A stretch of DNA of 64,000 nt from Conexivisphaerales archaeon. Its GTDB lineage: Archaea > Thermoproteota > Nitrososphaeria > Conexivisphaerales > DTJL01. The first letter of the stretch is position 1; the number at the start of each line of letters is the position of its first letter. Under the pieces are notes generated by a model, which had not been told where the DNA came from, made no database searches, and saw nothing but the letters and a program-made list of their open reading frames with translations. The translations under genes and the position numbers were made by a program. Positions 8,695 to 17,950 of the stretch are shown here, piece after piece. The stretch lies in the NCBI GenBank assembly GCA_038728585.1, contig JAVYTR010000008.1, positions 1 through 64,000 of the forward strand, in the 5' to 3' direction.

Positions 8695-10239
8695 TTAACT
8701 CTGAGCTGCTGGTGCAGGCTGAACAGCCACTTCTTTCGGAGCCCTTCTTGGGATTATGGCGCTGAGTACTACAGTCACTAGCAGGTTAAGGCCCAATGAG
8801 AGTACAGAGATGTAAAGAGAGCCAAACGGTGTGCTGTAAAGAGATGAGTTCAGGCCTGTGAATTTGGGAGTACCGAATCCGTTTGCCACAAGCACCATGT
8901 ACAGCCCAGAAAGTATTCCAGCTATCAGTCCTGCTGTAAGTGCCTCCTTCTTGAACCATCTTATGTAAAGACCCATGAACAGAGCAGGGAAAAGTTGAGC
9001 TATCAGAATCCCTCCGAACAGCTGAAGCTGAATTGCATAGGTTGACTGGACAGTGAAGACGAAACCAAGAGCTATGAATTTGAATATAGCTGAAGCCCAC
9101 TTTGCTATTCTTGTCTCTGAAGCTGCAGAGAGGTTCGGCTTGAACTCCTTGATTATGTTTCTTGTGAGAAGGTTCGCCTGAGCAATAGCCATTATCGCTG
9201 CAGGCACAAGTCCTCCGACAAATATTGCAAGCAGAGCAACGCCAGCAAACCAGCTTGGCACTGTGCTGAGGATCAGAGCAGGGACTACCAGCACGCCCCT
9301 TGAAGATGCGGGAAAGTTACTCAGAAAGCTCATTGCTGAAGGAACAGAGTAGACTATCAGTCCGAACAATGCAAGCAGAGCTAAGCCGACTCCATACAGA
9401 CTCAGGAAAGATGTGCTGAGCCTGAGCTTGTGTGCACTTTCAGCGCTGAGTATTCCGTTGACTGCATGCGGATAAAGGTATAGCTGAAGGGCGCTTGCAA
9501 ACGCAAGGGTTGCGTAGCCTGGAACAAGTGAAGAAGGAACTGTTACATAATTTGGCTTTATGCTTGGATTGGAGAACACATGTGAAAATCCGCCTATTTC
9601 GTAAAGGGCAGCACCTATTACTACGACCACAGTTATCCATATCAGCACATCTTTGAAGACTGCAGTCAGAGTGGCACCTCTCAGTCCGCTAGTGAAGGTG
9701 AAGGCTGCAAGTATCAGGAAAGCAATTACCAGAGAGACCTCCTGCACAGTTTCAGTGTTTCCAAACCCTGCGAGCATAGATGTGAGCACTGCCTGCATAC
9801 CTACTATCTGAAGGGCTATGTATGGAAAAACGGCAACTATACCAGTTAGTGCAACGAGTATGCTTAGTGTCCTGCTGTCAAAAGCATCCCTGACAAAGTC
9901 AGAGCCTGTTATGTACCCTTTTTCTCTGGACAGCTTCCACAGCTTTGGAGCGAAGAAAAGAGCAACCGCAAATGTCATCGCTACGTATGGCACAGCGAAG
10001 AAGTAAAGGCTTCCCTTTGCGAATACACCTGATGGTACAGCAACGAATGTGTATGCTGTGTAGAGGTCTGCTCCTACAAGGAAGAAAGCTAGGACTGCGC
10101 CGAGCCTTCTCCCCGCCAATGCCCATTCATGAAGATGGTTCAGGTCTCCCTTTCTCCATCTTGAACCATAGAATCCTAGAATTGTGAAAACAGCGAACAG
10201 AGCCACGAAGACTGAAATGATGACTGTTGAATCACTCAT
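8695..10239 (-). CDS. Sodium/solute symporter (SSF family)
   Basis: A 514-residue integral membrane protein with about 13 apolar segments, beginning near residue 5. The N-terminal part has DLYTAYTFVAVPSG and the middle has the Gly/Ala-rich SSF pattern (FVGGLVPAAIMAIAQANLLTRN). It probably imports an organic acid, amino acid or similar solute with Na+ or H+. The gene overlaps the small DUF3311 gene upstream by 4 nt, the standard partnering of this subfamily. Substrate is not assignable. Location between fatty-acid and threonine genes makes a carboxylate or amino-acid substrate plausible but unproven. Confidence 0.88.
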   Translation of the reverse strand: MSDSTVIISVFVALFAVFTILGFYGSRWRKGDLNHLHEWALAGRRLGAVLAFFLVGADLYTAYTFVAVPSGVFAKGSLYFFAVPYVAMTFAVALFFAPKLWKLSREKGYITGSDFVRDAFDSRTLSILVALTGIVAVFPYIALQIVGMQAVLTSMLAGFGNTETVQEVSLVIAFLILAAFTFTSGLRGATLTAVFKDVLIWITVVVVIGAALYEIGGFSHVFSNPSIKPNYVTVPSSLVPGYATLAFASALQLYLYPHAVNGILSAESAHKLRLSTSFLSLYGVGLALLALFGLIVYSVPSAMSFLSNFPASSRGVLVVPALILSTVPSWFAGVALLAIFVGGLVPAAIMAIAQANLLTRNIIKEFKPNLSAASETRIAKWASAIFKFIALGFVFTVQSTYAIQLQLFGGILIAQLFPALFMGLYIRWFKKEALTAGLIAGILSGLYMVLVANGFGTPKFTGLNSSLYSTPFGSLYISVLSLGLNLLVTVVLSAIIPRRAPKEVAVQPAPAAQS

Positions 10240-10457
10240 GCAACCCTACCTCCCTCTTCTTCTTCATCCAGCCTCTTTGCAAGGTAGGTGAATGCCAGAT
10301 ATGGAATGACTACTATGAAGAGCATCATTATCTGGAACCAGTAGAAGAATGGCAGGCCTGCAAGCTTAGGGTTGACGTAGTTGTAAAGAGGGGTGTAAAA
10401 GTTGATGAACGATGGCACTATCAGCAGCAACGCCATTACTATATGGATTGCTTTCAT
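10236..10457 (-). CDS. DUF3311 small membrane protein, symporter partner
   Basis: 73 residues with two predicted membrane helices (about 6-22 and 38-62) and an acidic tail DEEEEGG. The pattern of an N-terminal helix, a Pro/Tyr/Asn loop, then FYWFQ and a second helix matches the DUF3311 family, which is found directly before SSF symporters. The 4-nt overlap with the symporter start supports a coupled two-subunit transporter. The family role is unproven; assistance in assembly is inferred. Confidence 0.8.
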   Translation of the reverse strand: MKAIHIVMALLLIVPSFINFYTPLYNYVNPKLAGLPFFYWFQIMMLFIVVIPYLAFTYLAKRLDEEEEGGRVA

Positions 10458-10550
10458 CAGCTGAATTTAACGCTGGGTAATGACGTAGTATTTAAGCATC
10501 ACGTATCGAACTGCTCAGAAATTCTATACCATCTTGCATATTAGTACAAT

Positions 10551-11144
10551 TTAGAACTGATATGCTGACCAGTACGCAAATCTTCTATGTCTTCTACCAA
10601 CAAGGTACCCCAGAACCAGCCCTATCAGGGCGCCTCCGCTGTGGGCAAGCCAGTCTACGTAGACAGAAGAGAATGTGTTGAAGATGAAGATGATAACAAA
10701 CCATCCAAGCAGGGCAGCATTTACCCTTCCGTGGAAAGCAAAGTCATGGGTTACGGCTGCTGCAACAAGTCCAAATATACCGCCTGAAGCTCCGAAGCTT
10801 ATTATATTTGGACCGTTCAGAAGGCTTGCAACGTTTCCAGCAAGACCTGAGATGAAGAATATGGCAAAGTATTCCCTGTAGTTAAAGGCAGGGGCAAGAA
10901 GGGAATCGACAAAGAGAACAGATACTGCGTTGAAAACAACATCAGTCAGGCCAAGATAGTTTGGGAGGACAACTATCATCGAAGTTAAGAGTGGCCAGAC
11001 GTAGCCTATAAGGACAAGGGCGTTGGACTGGACAAGAAAGTAGACAGATGGCAGTCCATCTATCCTTATGGCTGAAGCGATAAATCCTATCACAAGCCCA
11101 AGAAATATGAGCAGTATTAGGTCTCTGCCTTGCTTGGATACCAC
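10551..11144 (-). CDS. Rhomboid-family intramembrane serine protease
   Basis: A 197-residue membrane protein with six helices. The catalytic dyad is visible as S120 in FGASGGIFG (GxSx motif) and H168 in AHSGG. These are the correct helix 4 and helix 6 positions for a minimal rhomboid. It cleaves transmembrane substrates within the membrane; the natural substrate is unknown, but several single-span surface proteins in this window are possible targets. Starts with GTG at 11144. It is followed by the SSF unit downstream and preceded by a small hypothetical gene. Confidence 0.88.
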   Translation of the reverse strand: MVSKQGRDLILLIFLGLVIGFIASAIRIDGLPSVYFLVQSNALVLIGYVWPLLTSMIVVLPNYLGLTDVVFNAVSVLFVDSLLAPAFNYREYFAIFFISGLAGNVASLLNGPNIISFGASGGIFGLVAAAVTHDFAFHGRVNAALLGWFVIIFIFNTFSSVYVDWLAHSGGALIGLVLGYLVGRRHRRFAYWSAYQF

Positions 11145-11185
11145 TTCAGGCGCTACCCCTTGGCTGTTATTATCTTCCTGCTAGG

Positions 11186-11500
11186 TCAGTTCGTCTGTGT
11201 CTCTTCAGGTGTCAGTGTGAATACAAACCTGGCTCCCTGGAATTCTTCTTCTCCGACTCTCTTCCAGTCAACCCTGAACGACTTCGAATCCTTGGCTCCT
11301 ATAACTGTTATCTTCTTTGGCAGTTTCTCCCACAAACTTTCTACCTTTGCAGGGTCTCTTGTGAATAGCAGGCTTCTCCTCCTCTTCATCAGATACCTGA
11401 TTGCGACCTTTTCGTAATCATAGCCCTGAACTTCGACCTTTTCTGCACCTGTATCGATCGTGAAATTTCTCTTGGCCAAACCCTTACTCCTGTATTCCAT
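11186..11500 (-). CDS. Hypothetical protein, 104 residues
   Basis: A basic, soluble 104-residue protein with no recognised family. It has regular alternation of charged and apolar residues (VEVQGYDYEKVAIRYLMKRR, then RFVFTLTPEE), suggesting an alpha/beta fold. It lies 41 bp upstream of the rhomboid gene in the same direction, so co-transcription is likely. It starts with ATG at 11500. No catalytic or metal-binding motif seen. Confidence 0.6.
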   Translation of the reverse strand: MEYRSKGLAKRNFTIDTGAEKVEVQGYDYEKVAIRYLMKRRRSLLFTRDPAKVESLWEKLPKKITVIGAKDSKSFRVDWKRVGEEEFQGARFVFTLTPEETQTN

Positions 11501-11577
11501 GGCGAATTCTCAGGATATATAGATATTCCTGAAGGGACATCAGCATGCTTGCAGCGAATGTTCTTATGTGATTTGCT

Positions 11578-12756
11578 TCATATGAGGCCAAGCCTTTTAC
11601 CAACATCCTCCATCTTCTCAAGAGCAAAGTCCAGGTCAGACTTTGTATGCCTTGCGTTTATTATCGTCCTTATTCTCGCCTTATCCTTCGGTACCATAGG
11701 ATACACGATAGGGATTGTGAACACTGCTTCCTCAAAAAGTTCCTTGGCAAAGTCCTGAGCCTTCTTGCTGTCTCCAACCATTATGGGCGTTATGGGTGTC
11801 TGGCTCCTGCCAGTGTCAAAGCCGAGCTTCTTCAGCTTCTCCTTGAAATACCTTGTATTCTTCCAGAGCCTATCAAACAGTTCAGGATGCTCCTGCACGT
11901 ATCTTATCGCTGCGAGGTTAGCAGCTGCTACAGCTGGAGGCTGTGAGCCTGAAAGCAGGTAAGGCCTTACCTTGTTCCTGAGCATTCTGCAGAACTCTTT
12001 CCCTGCCACAACGTATCCTCCAACACTTCCAAAGGCCTTTGAAAAGGTTCCCATCTCAACATCAACCATCCCTTCAAGACCAAAGTGATTGACTGCACCC
12101 CTACCCAGCTTTCCAAGCACACCTTCACCATGAGCATCGTCAACATAAGTAAAGGCTCCTGATTTCCTTGCCAGCTTGACTATTTCTGGCAGAGGGGCTA
12201 TGTCTCCCTCCATGCTGAAGACAGCATCAGTTATTATCATAACCTTGTTGTATTTCTTGGTCCCTTCCAGCATCTCTGCCAGTGAATTAACATCGTTGTG
12301 CTTGTACACCCTTCTTTCCACCTTGCTTATTCTGAGCCCGTCTATTATGCTGCCATGGTTCAGTTCGTCGCTTATAGCCAAGTCTCCTTCGCCCAGTGTG
12401 GCTGATAGAACCCCGAAATTGGCAACAAAACCGCTCTGGAATGTTACTGCATCTTCCGCATTCTTGTACCTGGCAAGCTCTTCTTCAAGCTGTTTGTGAA
12501 GACTCATAGTTCCCGCAATGACCCTGACTGCACCTGAGCCAACACCATAAGCCCTTACAGCTTCGATCGCAAATCTCTTAAGCTCAGGGTTGTTAGCTAG
12601 ACCAAGATAGTCGTTCGAACATAGCATAAGTACTTCCCTGCCATCGACTATCGACCAGTTGCTCGCTGGGCTTTCCAGAACATGCTCAGGCCACATCCTG
12701 TTTTCGTTTTTCAGCGTATCAAGTTCCTTTTTGGCAAATTCTTCCAGGCTTTGCAT
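11578..12756 (-). CDS. kbl: 2-amino-3-ketobutyrate CoA ligase (glycine C-acetyltransferase)
   Basis: PLP-dependent alpha-oxoamine synthase of 392 residues, which converts 2-amino-3-ketobutyrate and CoA to glycine and acetyl-CoA. Seen: CSNDYLGLANNPELK near residue 46, DDAHGEGVLG, the Schiff-base lysine in TFSKAFGSVGGYV, and SGSQPPA. The family also includes 8-amino-7-oxononanoate synthase. The presence of threonine dehydrogenase 3.4 kb away on the other strand, and no biotin genes nearby, favours Kbl. A TATA box at 12778-12785 is centred 26 nt before the ATG, so the mRNA is probably leaderless. Confidence 0.88.
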   Translation of the reverse strand: MQSLEEFAKKELDTLKNENRMWPEHVLESPASNWSIVDGREVLMLCSNDYLGLANNPELKRFAIEAVRAYGVGSGAVRVIAGTMSLHKQLEEELARYKNAEDAVTFQSGFVANFGVLSATLGEGDLAISDELNHGSIIDGLRISKVERRVYKHNDVNSLAEMLEGTKKYNKVMIITDAVFSMEGDIAPLPEIVKLARKSGAFTYVDDAHGEGVLGKLGRGAVNHFGLEGMVDVEMGTFSKAFGSVGGYVVAGKEFCRMLRNKVRPYLLSGSQPPAVAAANLAAIRYVQEHPELFDRLWKNTRYFKEKLKKLGFDTGRSQTPITPIMVGDSKKAQDFAKELFEEAVFTIPIVYPMVPKDKARIRTIINARHTKSDLDFALEKMEDVGKRLGLI

Positions 12757-12777
12757 GCACTGAATTTTGCTGCGGGG

Positions 12778-12785
12778 ATATATAT
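12778..12785 (-). promoter_or_regulatory. TATA box of kbl
   Basis: ATATATAT centred 26 nt upstream of the kbl ATG on the minus strand. This is the normal TATA-to-start distance of an archaeal leaderless transcript. Confidence 0.55.
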
Positions 12786-13142
12786 GGAAATCGTATTTAG
12801 CAAAAGGGTATACTTTGCTGCCCTTTACTCAATTCTTGAGAGAAGAACAGTATCATTAGTTCAACCATTTCATCTTTATATTAATCTTCGTCTTCATATT
12901 ATCTTTGGACCTTCGCAGCCTTCGGAGATGTGTTTGTCTTCGACCCTGATCTGTGAGGAAACCTATTGGTGTTCCAGTCGCTCAGGATTCTTATTGGTCT
13001 GTTTTTAAAGAAGTGCCACGTATAGTGGAAGAACGTTTATTAATGAGTCATTTTATGCAGATAATAACGCAAGGTAATTCGCAGGACGTAAAGCTGAAAA
13101 TCGCTTAAGGTTCTTCGATTCTTTGCTGGCTAAAGTGATAAA
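12786..13142. other. Intergenic region between kbl and the helicase gene
   Basis: About 360 bp between divergent genes. No tRNA-like or other RNA structure is recognised. A TTTATTAAT element near 13033-13042 could serve the helicase gene with a leader of roughly 80 nt. The remainder holds nothing I can support. Confidence 0.4.
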
Positions 13143-14354
13143 TTGACAGAATTTGAACAGATGGGGCTGGCTGATAGTATTCTCAGAGGCCTAGCTGAAG
13201 AAGGATACAATCATCCGTTCCCCATTCAGGAAAATACCATTCCTTCATTGCTTGAAGGAAAGGAAGTAATTGGACAGGCAAAGACAGGCTCTGGAAAGAC
13301 AGCAGCCTTTGCTCTGCCTATCCTCCACATGATAGATGAAAGAAACAAGGAAGTGCAGGCTTTGATACTTGCACCAACAAGAGAACTTGCCCTTCAGATT
13401 GCTGATGAGATAACAAGGCTTGGCAAGTACAGAAAGGTTAGAGTCGTAACAATCTACGGCGGACAAAGCATTAACAATCAGCTGAACGCATTGCGCAAAG
13501 GTACGCAGATAGTTGTAGGCACTCCAGGGAGAGTTATTGACATGTTGAAGAGAGGATGGCTCGACCTCTCCTTTGCCAGATATGCTGTTCTGGATGAAGC
13601 TGACAGGATGCTTGACATGGGGTTCATAGAAGACGTCGAATACATATTGAGAAAGCTTCCTGCCTCCAGACAGCTTTCTCTCTTTTCTGCAACGATGCCA
13701 AAGCAGATTGTAGAACTCTCAAGGAAATATATGAAACAGCCTGTAAGAGTGATGATGGACAGCGAAGAGCCATCTGTAGATGAACTCGACCAGTATTACA
13801 CGTTTGCAGAAAGAAGAGATAAATTGCAAAGGCTGGTGGAAATCATGAAAGCTGAAAACCCGTCAAGTGCCTTGGTCTTCTGCAGGACGAAGGCTGGAGC
13901 GAGAAAGGTAGCATGGGAGCTGGAGAGAAGGTACTTCAAAGCCCTACCGATGCATGGCGACCTGAGTCAGGCCCAGAGAGAAGCATCTCTGGCTGCTTTC
14001 AGGAACGGCAGAGCTGAGATACTTGTTGCAACTGATGTTGCCTCAAGGGGTATAGATGTCAAGGGGATAGAACTTGTGATAAACTTTGATTTTCCGGAGG
14101 AGCCTGTAGCATATTTCCACAGGGTTGGGAGGACTGCAAGGGCTGGAAACAGTGGAAAGTCGATTTCTATTCTCACAGATGAAAACCTGTCTGATTTCCA
14201 CAGGGTTTTGAGGATGACTAAAAGCAGGATAAAGCCGTACAGGAAGGAGGATGAATCAAGGATTAGTAGCAACGTGGGATATTCCTATGGGGCTCCGTTC
14301 GCAAGGGCTTACCGTTATCGAGGTATGAGACCTTACAGACGATATGGCGAATGA
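13143..14354 (+). CDS. DEAD-box RNA helicase
   Basis: ATP-dependent RNA helicase of 403 residues, acting in the cytoplasm in RNA unwinding, probably ribosome assembly or RNA decay. All core motifs are visible: Q motif region (GYNHPFPIQ), Walker A AKTGSGKT, PTRELALQ, GTPGR, DEAD in VLDEADRM, SAT, FCRTKAGARKV, ATDVASRGIDV and HRVGRTARAG. A short Arg/Tyr-rich tail follows (YRYRGMRPYRRYGE), as in many RNA-binding DEAD proteins. The start is TTG 13143, immediately before the first conserved residues. A cold-shock role is common in the family but not shown here. Confidence 0.93.
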   Translation: MTEFEQMGLADSILRGLAEEGYNHPFPIQENTIPSLLEGKEVIGQAKTGSGKTAAFALPILHMIDERNKEVQALILAPTRELALQIADEITRLGKYRKVRVVTIYGGQSINNQLNALRKGTQIVVGTPGRVIDMLKRGWLDLSFARYAVLDEADRMLDMGFIEDVEYILRKLPASRQLSLFSATMPKQIVELSRKYMKQPVRVMMDSEEPSVDELDQYYTFAERRDKLQRLVEIMKAENPSSALVFCRTKAGARKVAWELERRYFKALPMHGDLSQAQREASLAAFRNGRAEILVATDVASRGIDVKGIELVINFDFPEEPVAYFHRVGRTARAGNSGKSISILTDENLSDFHRVLRMTKSRIKPYRKEDESRISSNVGYSYGAPFARAYRYRGMRPYRRYGE

Positions 14355-14428
14355 GTTTTTAAAACTCTGAAGACCTATGCACGCTAAGGAAAGAAATTGA
14401 ACAGTCTTTCCATGTTGGTGGAGTAGGG

Positions 14429-14923
14429 ATGACACAGCTAGAGAACACCATAATCTGTCCTTCTTGTCATGCTAGGTTGACTGGTTATCCCAAGTATTGT
14501 ATGAAGTGCGGTACAAAGATAAGCTATCAGGCTGTTGAATCTGAAGCGGTAAACCAAAAGAGAAGTGTAAACCTGAGCCTGAAGAAGAACCTAAAGCCAT
14601 CGATCCCGATCAACAGCCTTCCTCTGATGCATAATACTGCAAGCTCTGTTAGCCCAGCAGCTTCAAGTCCAAGTATTAATACACGGAACAAGTCTGACTA
14701 CTGGGAGCCGGAGAAGATGAAGGCATTGATATTTTCTATAGCTGCAGCTATTGGTATTCTTCTGACAGCCCTTGGGTTATGGGTTATCAGCTCAATCGAC
14801 TCTTCAGTAGCAACATTTTACCTTGCAAGGATACAGATGCTCAGGTTCATGCTGTTTGGAGTACTGATAGTGATAGGTTCTCTCTTCTTCATGACCCTGA
14901 TGGAAGTAAGAAGCAGAACATAG
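14429..14923 (+). CDS. Zinc-ribbon membrane protein
   Basis: A 164-residue protein with an N-terminal zinc ribbon (CPSCHARLTGYPKYCMKCG, residues about 10-28), a Ser/Asn-rich linker, and two C-terminal membrane helices (about 97-120 and 132-156). It would be anchored with the ribbon in the cytoplasm. SD-like GGTGGAG lies upstream of the ATG. Function unknown. Small zinc-ribbon/two-helix proteins are frequent in archaea. Confidence 0.7.
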   Translation: MTQLENTIICPSCHARLTGYPKYCMKCGTKISYQAVESEAVNQKRSVNLSLKKNLKPSIPINSLPLMHNTASSVSPAASSPSINTRNKSDYWEPEKMKALIFSIAAAIGILLTALGLWVISSIDSSVATFYLARIQMLRFMLFGVLIVIGSLFFMTLMEVRSRT

Positions 14924-14959
14924 CTGGATAGGCAAATAAATAAAGAAGGAAAGAAAGAG

Positions 14960-16108
14960 TTAGGAAGCAGGAAAGGCAGATATCCCCTGAATTCTTCCAG
15001 CATTTTGTAGTATCATTTCCCAGGTTTCTCCTTCATCTTTTGAGTAGTATACTTCGCCCGTTGTTGTGCCGAAAAACACTTCCGCAGGGCTACCTGCAGT
15101 AACTGCCAAGGAATCTCTCAGGACACAGGTATGCACCTTTTCTGGCAGGCCTTTGCCCTGTTCTTTCCATGTTCTCCCTTTGTCATCGGTTGTGAGAACC
15201 TTCAGTTTCCCTTTTATGCAAGATAGATGCTCCTTGCATATACCTTGGTAGGCAGGAATAACAAAGACCCGGTTACTGTTTGAAATTGCTATCCCGAACC
15301 CGTGCCTCATATCATCACTTGGTGAAATATCTCTCCAACTGTTCCCAGAATCTTCTGACAAGTAGATGCCGCAATGGTTCTGCTGGAACAGCAATCCTTC
15401 TTTGGTCTGTGATATGGCCAGCTTGTGTGTGCAGGAATGTACTCGCTTTAGATGCTCTTCTGCAGACATGTCGTAATCATCTGAGCCCTGAGGGGTTTCA
15501 GGTGCATCTCTCCTGCTGGCTATCGGGCAGCTGGCAGTCACTCCTTTCTTCAATGATCTCCAATTTTCGCCATTATCATCAGACCTGTAAACACCGTTTC
15601 CTGAAACGACTATGTATAATCTTCCTTTTCTGAATGGGTCTGACTTTATTGTATGAACCGTCAGGCCAGTAGTTCCAAAACCCCAGTCTATACCCCATTT
15701 GTTGCGGTTAGGAGCGTTGAAGAGGCCTGTAACTTCCTCCCATTTCTTGCCTTCATCCTCAGACTTGAATAGATGCCCATACTGAGTCCCTGCATAGAGC
15801 AGGGACTTCGCGTGCCTGTCTTCCTCGACTGTCCAGACTTTTCTTACATTCAGGCCTCTGCTGCTTGGGCTCCAGCTTTCTCCATCATCAGAAACATAAA
15901 CTCCATCTGTAAGCGTTGAAGCGACAAATCTACCGCTCTTAGTCATGAATAGGTTATTAACACTTTCTCCCTTGAGATGGCGCCTTCCCTTCCTGTAATC
16001 TGGACCGTAAAGGATTAGGCATCCGTCAGTTGTGGAAACTGCAAGAATGCTGCTGGGGGTTTTATTTTTGGGCAACGTTTCCTTGAAGGACCGCTTTCTT
16101 AAAAACAC
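14960..16108 (-). CDS. Asp-box (BNR) beta-propeller protein, sialidase/VPS10-like fold
   Basis: A protein of up to 382 residues with at least six S-x-D-x-G-x-x-W Asp-box repeats (SDDGESW, SEDEGKKW, SDDNGENW, SEDSGNSW, TDDKGRTW, SKDEGETW), a bladed beta-propeller. No signal peptide is seen, so it is probably cytoplasmic. Sialidase catalytic residues are not evident, so enzymatic naming is unwarranted. The longest frame opens with GTG 16108, but a TATAAAT-like box lies only about 8 nt before it. TTG 16075, preceded by AAGGA, fits the promoter better and gives 371 residues. There is a Cys/His-rich stretch in the middle. Confidence 0.75.
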   Translation of the reverse strand: MFLRKRSFKETLPKNKTPSSILAVSTTDGCLILYGPDYRKGRRHLKGESVNNLFMTKSGRFVASTLTDGVYVSDDGESWSPSSRGLNVRKVWTVEEDRHAKSLLYAGTQYGHLFKSEDEGKKWEEVTGLFNAPNRNKWGIDWGFGTTGLTVHTIKSDPFRKGRLYIVVSGNGVYRSDDNGENWRSLKKGVTASCPIASRRDAPETPQGSDDYDMSAEEHLKRVHSCTHKLAISQTKEGLLFQQNHCGIYLSEDSGNSWRDISPSDDMRHGFGIAISNSNRVFVIPAYQGICKEHLSCIKGKLKVLTTDDKGRTWKEQGKGLPEKVHTCVLRDSLAVTAGSPAEVFFGTTTGEVYYSKDEGETWEMILQNAGRIQGISAFPAS

Positions 16109-16208
16109 TACTATTTATGGGATGTAACATCTTTGAGGCTTCCATCTTCTAGTACAGAAAGACTTTAAGCAGATTCTCTTGAACTACCTGGAAGGTGATA
16201 CACAACTT

Positions 16209-17240
16209 TTGAAAGCCATTGTAAAGCAAAGAGCGGAAGCTGGAGCAGACTTTGTTGACCTGCCTGAGCCTGAAATAGGCAACAGGGAGATACTGGTAAG
16301 GGTTAAGGCATGTTCTGTCTGCGGCACTGATGTTCACATATATGATTATAATGCATGGGCCAAAAGCAAGGTGAAGATTCCCGTTATCATAGGTCACGAA
16401 TTTTCAGGCGAAGTTGTCGAAGTTGGGAAAGAGGTAGATTCTGTACAGATAGGGGACCATGTCTCTGGCGAAACTCATATCCCATGCTTCAAATGTGAGC
16501 AGTGCAGAAAGGGCAATTATCACATATGTGAAAACCTGAGGCTCAGAGGGGTTGATGTAAACGGATGCTTTGCTGAATACCTAGCTATGGATGCTTTTAC
16601 GGCATGGAAGAACCCGAAGGAGATACCTCATGAGGTGGCGAGTGTGCAGGAGCCTCTTGGAAATGCTGTTCACACAGTCTTCGAAGGGGGAGGAGTGGAG
16701 GGGAAGGTCGTTGCAATCTTCGGCTGTGGACCAATAGGAATGGCTGCAGCGGCTGTATGCAAAGCGTCGGGGGCTGAAAAGGTGATAGCTGTCGATATAT
16801 CTGAATACAGGCTTAAGCTTGCATCAAATATGGGAGCTGATATACTTGTTAATCCGAACAGAGAGGAGCCTTTAAAGAGCATATCGGATGCCACGAAAGG
16901 AAAAGGGGTAGATGTATTCCTCGAGATGGCAGGTGTTCAGCAAACGCTAAGCTGGGGGTTGAAGGCTCTTAAGCCAGGAGGGAGAGCAGCTCTGCTCGGA
17001 ATTTATGACAGCAGTGTATCTGTTGACGTCTCCAACGACATAGTGATGAAGAATATAGAAGTTAGAGGAATATTCGGAAGAAGGATGTTCGCTGACTGGT
17101 ATACTGTATCATCTTACCTGAGGAGCGGAAAAGTGGATTTGACCAAGCTTATTACTCACGAGTTCCCGCTTAACCAGTTCCAAAAGGCTTTTGAAGTGAT
17201 GAAGAGCGGGAAGAGCGGCAAGGTAGTGATGAAGCCTTAG
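16209..17240 (+). CDS. tdh: L-threonine 3-dehydrogenase
   Basis: Zinc-dependent medium-chain dehydrogenase that oxidises L-threonine to 2-amino-3-ketobutyrate with NAD+. Seen: catalytic Zn ligand C38 in CSVCGTDVH, IGHEFSGEVVEVG, structural Zn cluster CFKCEQCRKGNYHIC, and the TDH signature QEPLGNAVHTV, followed by Rossmann motif GCGPIG. The longest frame starts at TTG 16179, but TTG 16209 (MKAIVKQ...) has GGTGA 10 nt upstream and matches the usual start of the family. Kbl at 11.6-12.8 kb completes the pathway to glycine and acetyl-CoA. The PAP2 gene follows with no gap. Confidence 0.92.
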   Translation: MKAIVKQRAEAGADFVDLPEPEIGNREILVRVKACSVCGTDVHIYDYNAWAKSKVKIPVIIGHEFSGEVVEVGKEVDSVQIGDHVSGETHIPCFKCEQCRKGNYHICENLRLRGVDVNGCFAEYLAMDAFTAWKNPKEIPHEVASVQEPLGNAVHTVFEGGGVEGKVVAIFGCGPIGMAAAAVCKASGAEKVIAVDISEYRLKLASNMGADILVNPNREEPLKSISDATKGKGVDVFLEMAGVQQTLSWGLKALKPGGRAALLGIYDSSVSVDVSNDIVMKNIEVRGIFGRRMFADWYTVSSYLRSGKVDLTKLITHEFPLNQFQKAFEVMKSGKSGKVVMKP

Positions 17241-17882
17241 ATGAAGTTAAACAAGGTTGATTATCTGCATGTAACTCTGATAATAATTTCTCTGATACTT
17301 GGTGTTTACTTAGCAACAGGTGTTTTTGACCCGTATGAAATAGTCTGGGTTCATTACTTCCAGCTCTGGGTGATTACCAACCATCTGACTCCGCTTTTTG
17401 AGGCCTTGACATATGCAGGCGACCCTTTTGTATGGATAATAATAATTGGTGTATATCTCATAGCTGAGAGAAAAAATCCGACTAGAGCCTTCAAGATGAC
17501 TATGTTCATAATACTGATCTCACTTGTTGACCTTGTATTGAAATACAGCTTTTCAAGACCAAGACCTTTTGTCAGATTCCCGAACGAAGTGCAAGTTATT
17601 TTGCCAGAAACGATGGGTTCCTACCCTTCAGGTCATGTAACCAGGTTGGCAGGTGAATCTTACTTCATCAAGAATGGCAGGCTCTCTTCAGCTTTCCTTG
17701 GCATAATGATAGTTTTACTGAGTCTTAGCAGGGTCGCGATGGGTGTTCACTACTTTACAGATACTATAGGCGGATTTCTTGTCTCTTATCCTTTAGCTGC
17801 TCTCACCGACCATTTTGGCATATACGAAAAGATTCTTGGCTATCTTCATCTGCTTCCAAAACCTAAAGTGGCTGCAGGCTGA
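17241..17882 (+). CDS. PAP2-superfamily membrane phosphatase
   Basis: A 213-residue membrane protein with the three PAP2 acid-phosphatase motifs: KYSFSRPRP, YPSGH, and SRVAMGVHYFTD. The catalytic His residues and Arg are all present. It probably dephosphorylates a lipid or polyprenyl pyrophosphate at the outer face of the membrane. Its ATG directly follows the tdh stop codon, so the two are co-transcribed, although no metabolic link is evident. Five or six apolar segments surround the motifs. Confidence 0.88.
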   Translation: MKLNKVDYLHVTLIIISLILGVYLATGVFDPYEIVWVHYFQLWVITNHLTPLFEALTYAGDPFVWIIIIGVYLIAERKNPTRAFKMTMFIILISLVDLVLKYSFSRPRPFVRFPNEVQVILPETMGSYPSGHVTRLAGESYFIKNGRLSSAFLGIMIVLLSLSRVAMGVHYFTDTIGGFLVSYPLAALTDHFGIYEKILGYLHLLPKPKVAAG

Positions 17883-17918
17883 GAATTCTGAAATATCTAT
17901 ACATTTATTCCAGCTCTG

Positions 17919-17926
17919 TTTAAATA
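17919..17926 (+). promoter_or_regulatory. TATA box for the gene at 17951
   Basis: TTTAAATA centred about 28 nt before TTG 17951. It supports a leaderless transcript with a TTG start. Confidence 0.5.
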
Positions 17927-17950
17927 CCTTGATGACGAAATAGCCTGCTA

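Noticed and set aside
14960-16108. Active sialidase
   Set aside because: Asp-box repeats show the fold only; the Arg triad and Tyr/Glu pair of sialidases are not evident, and there is no signal peptide.
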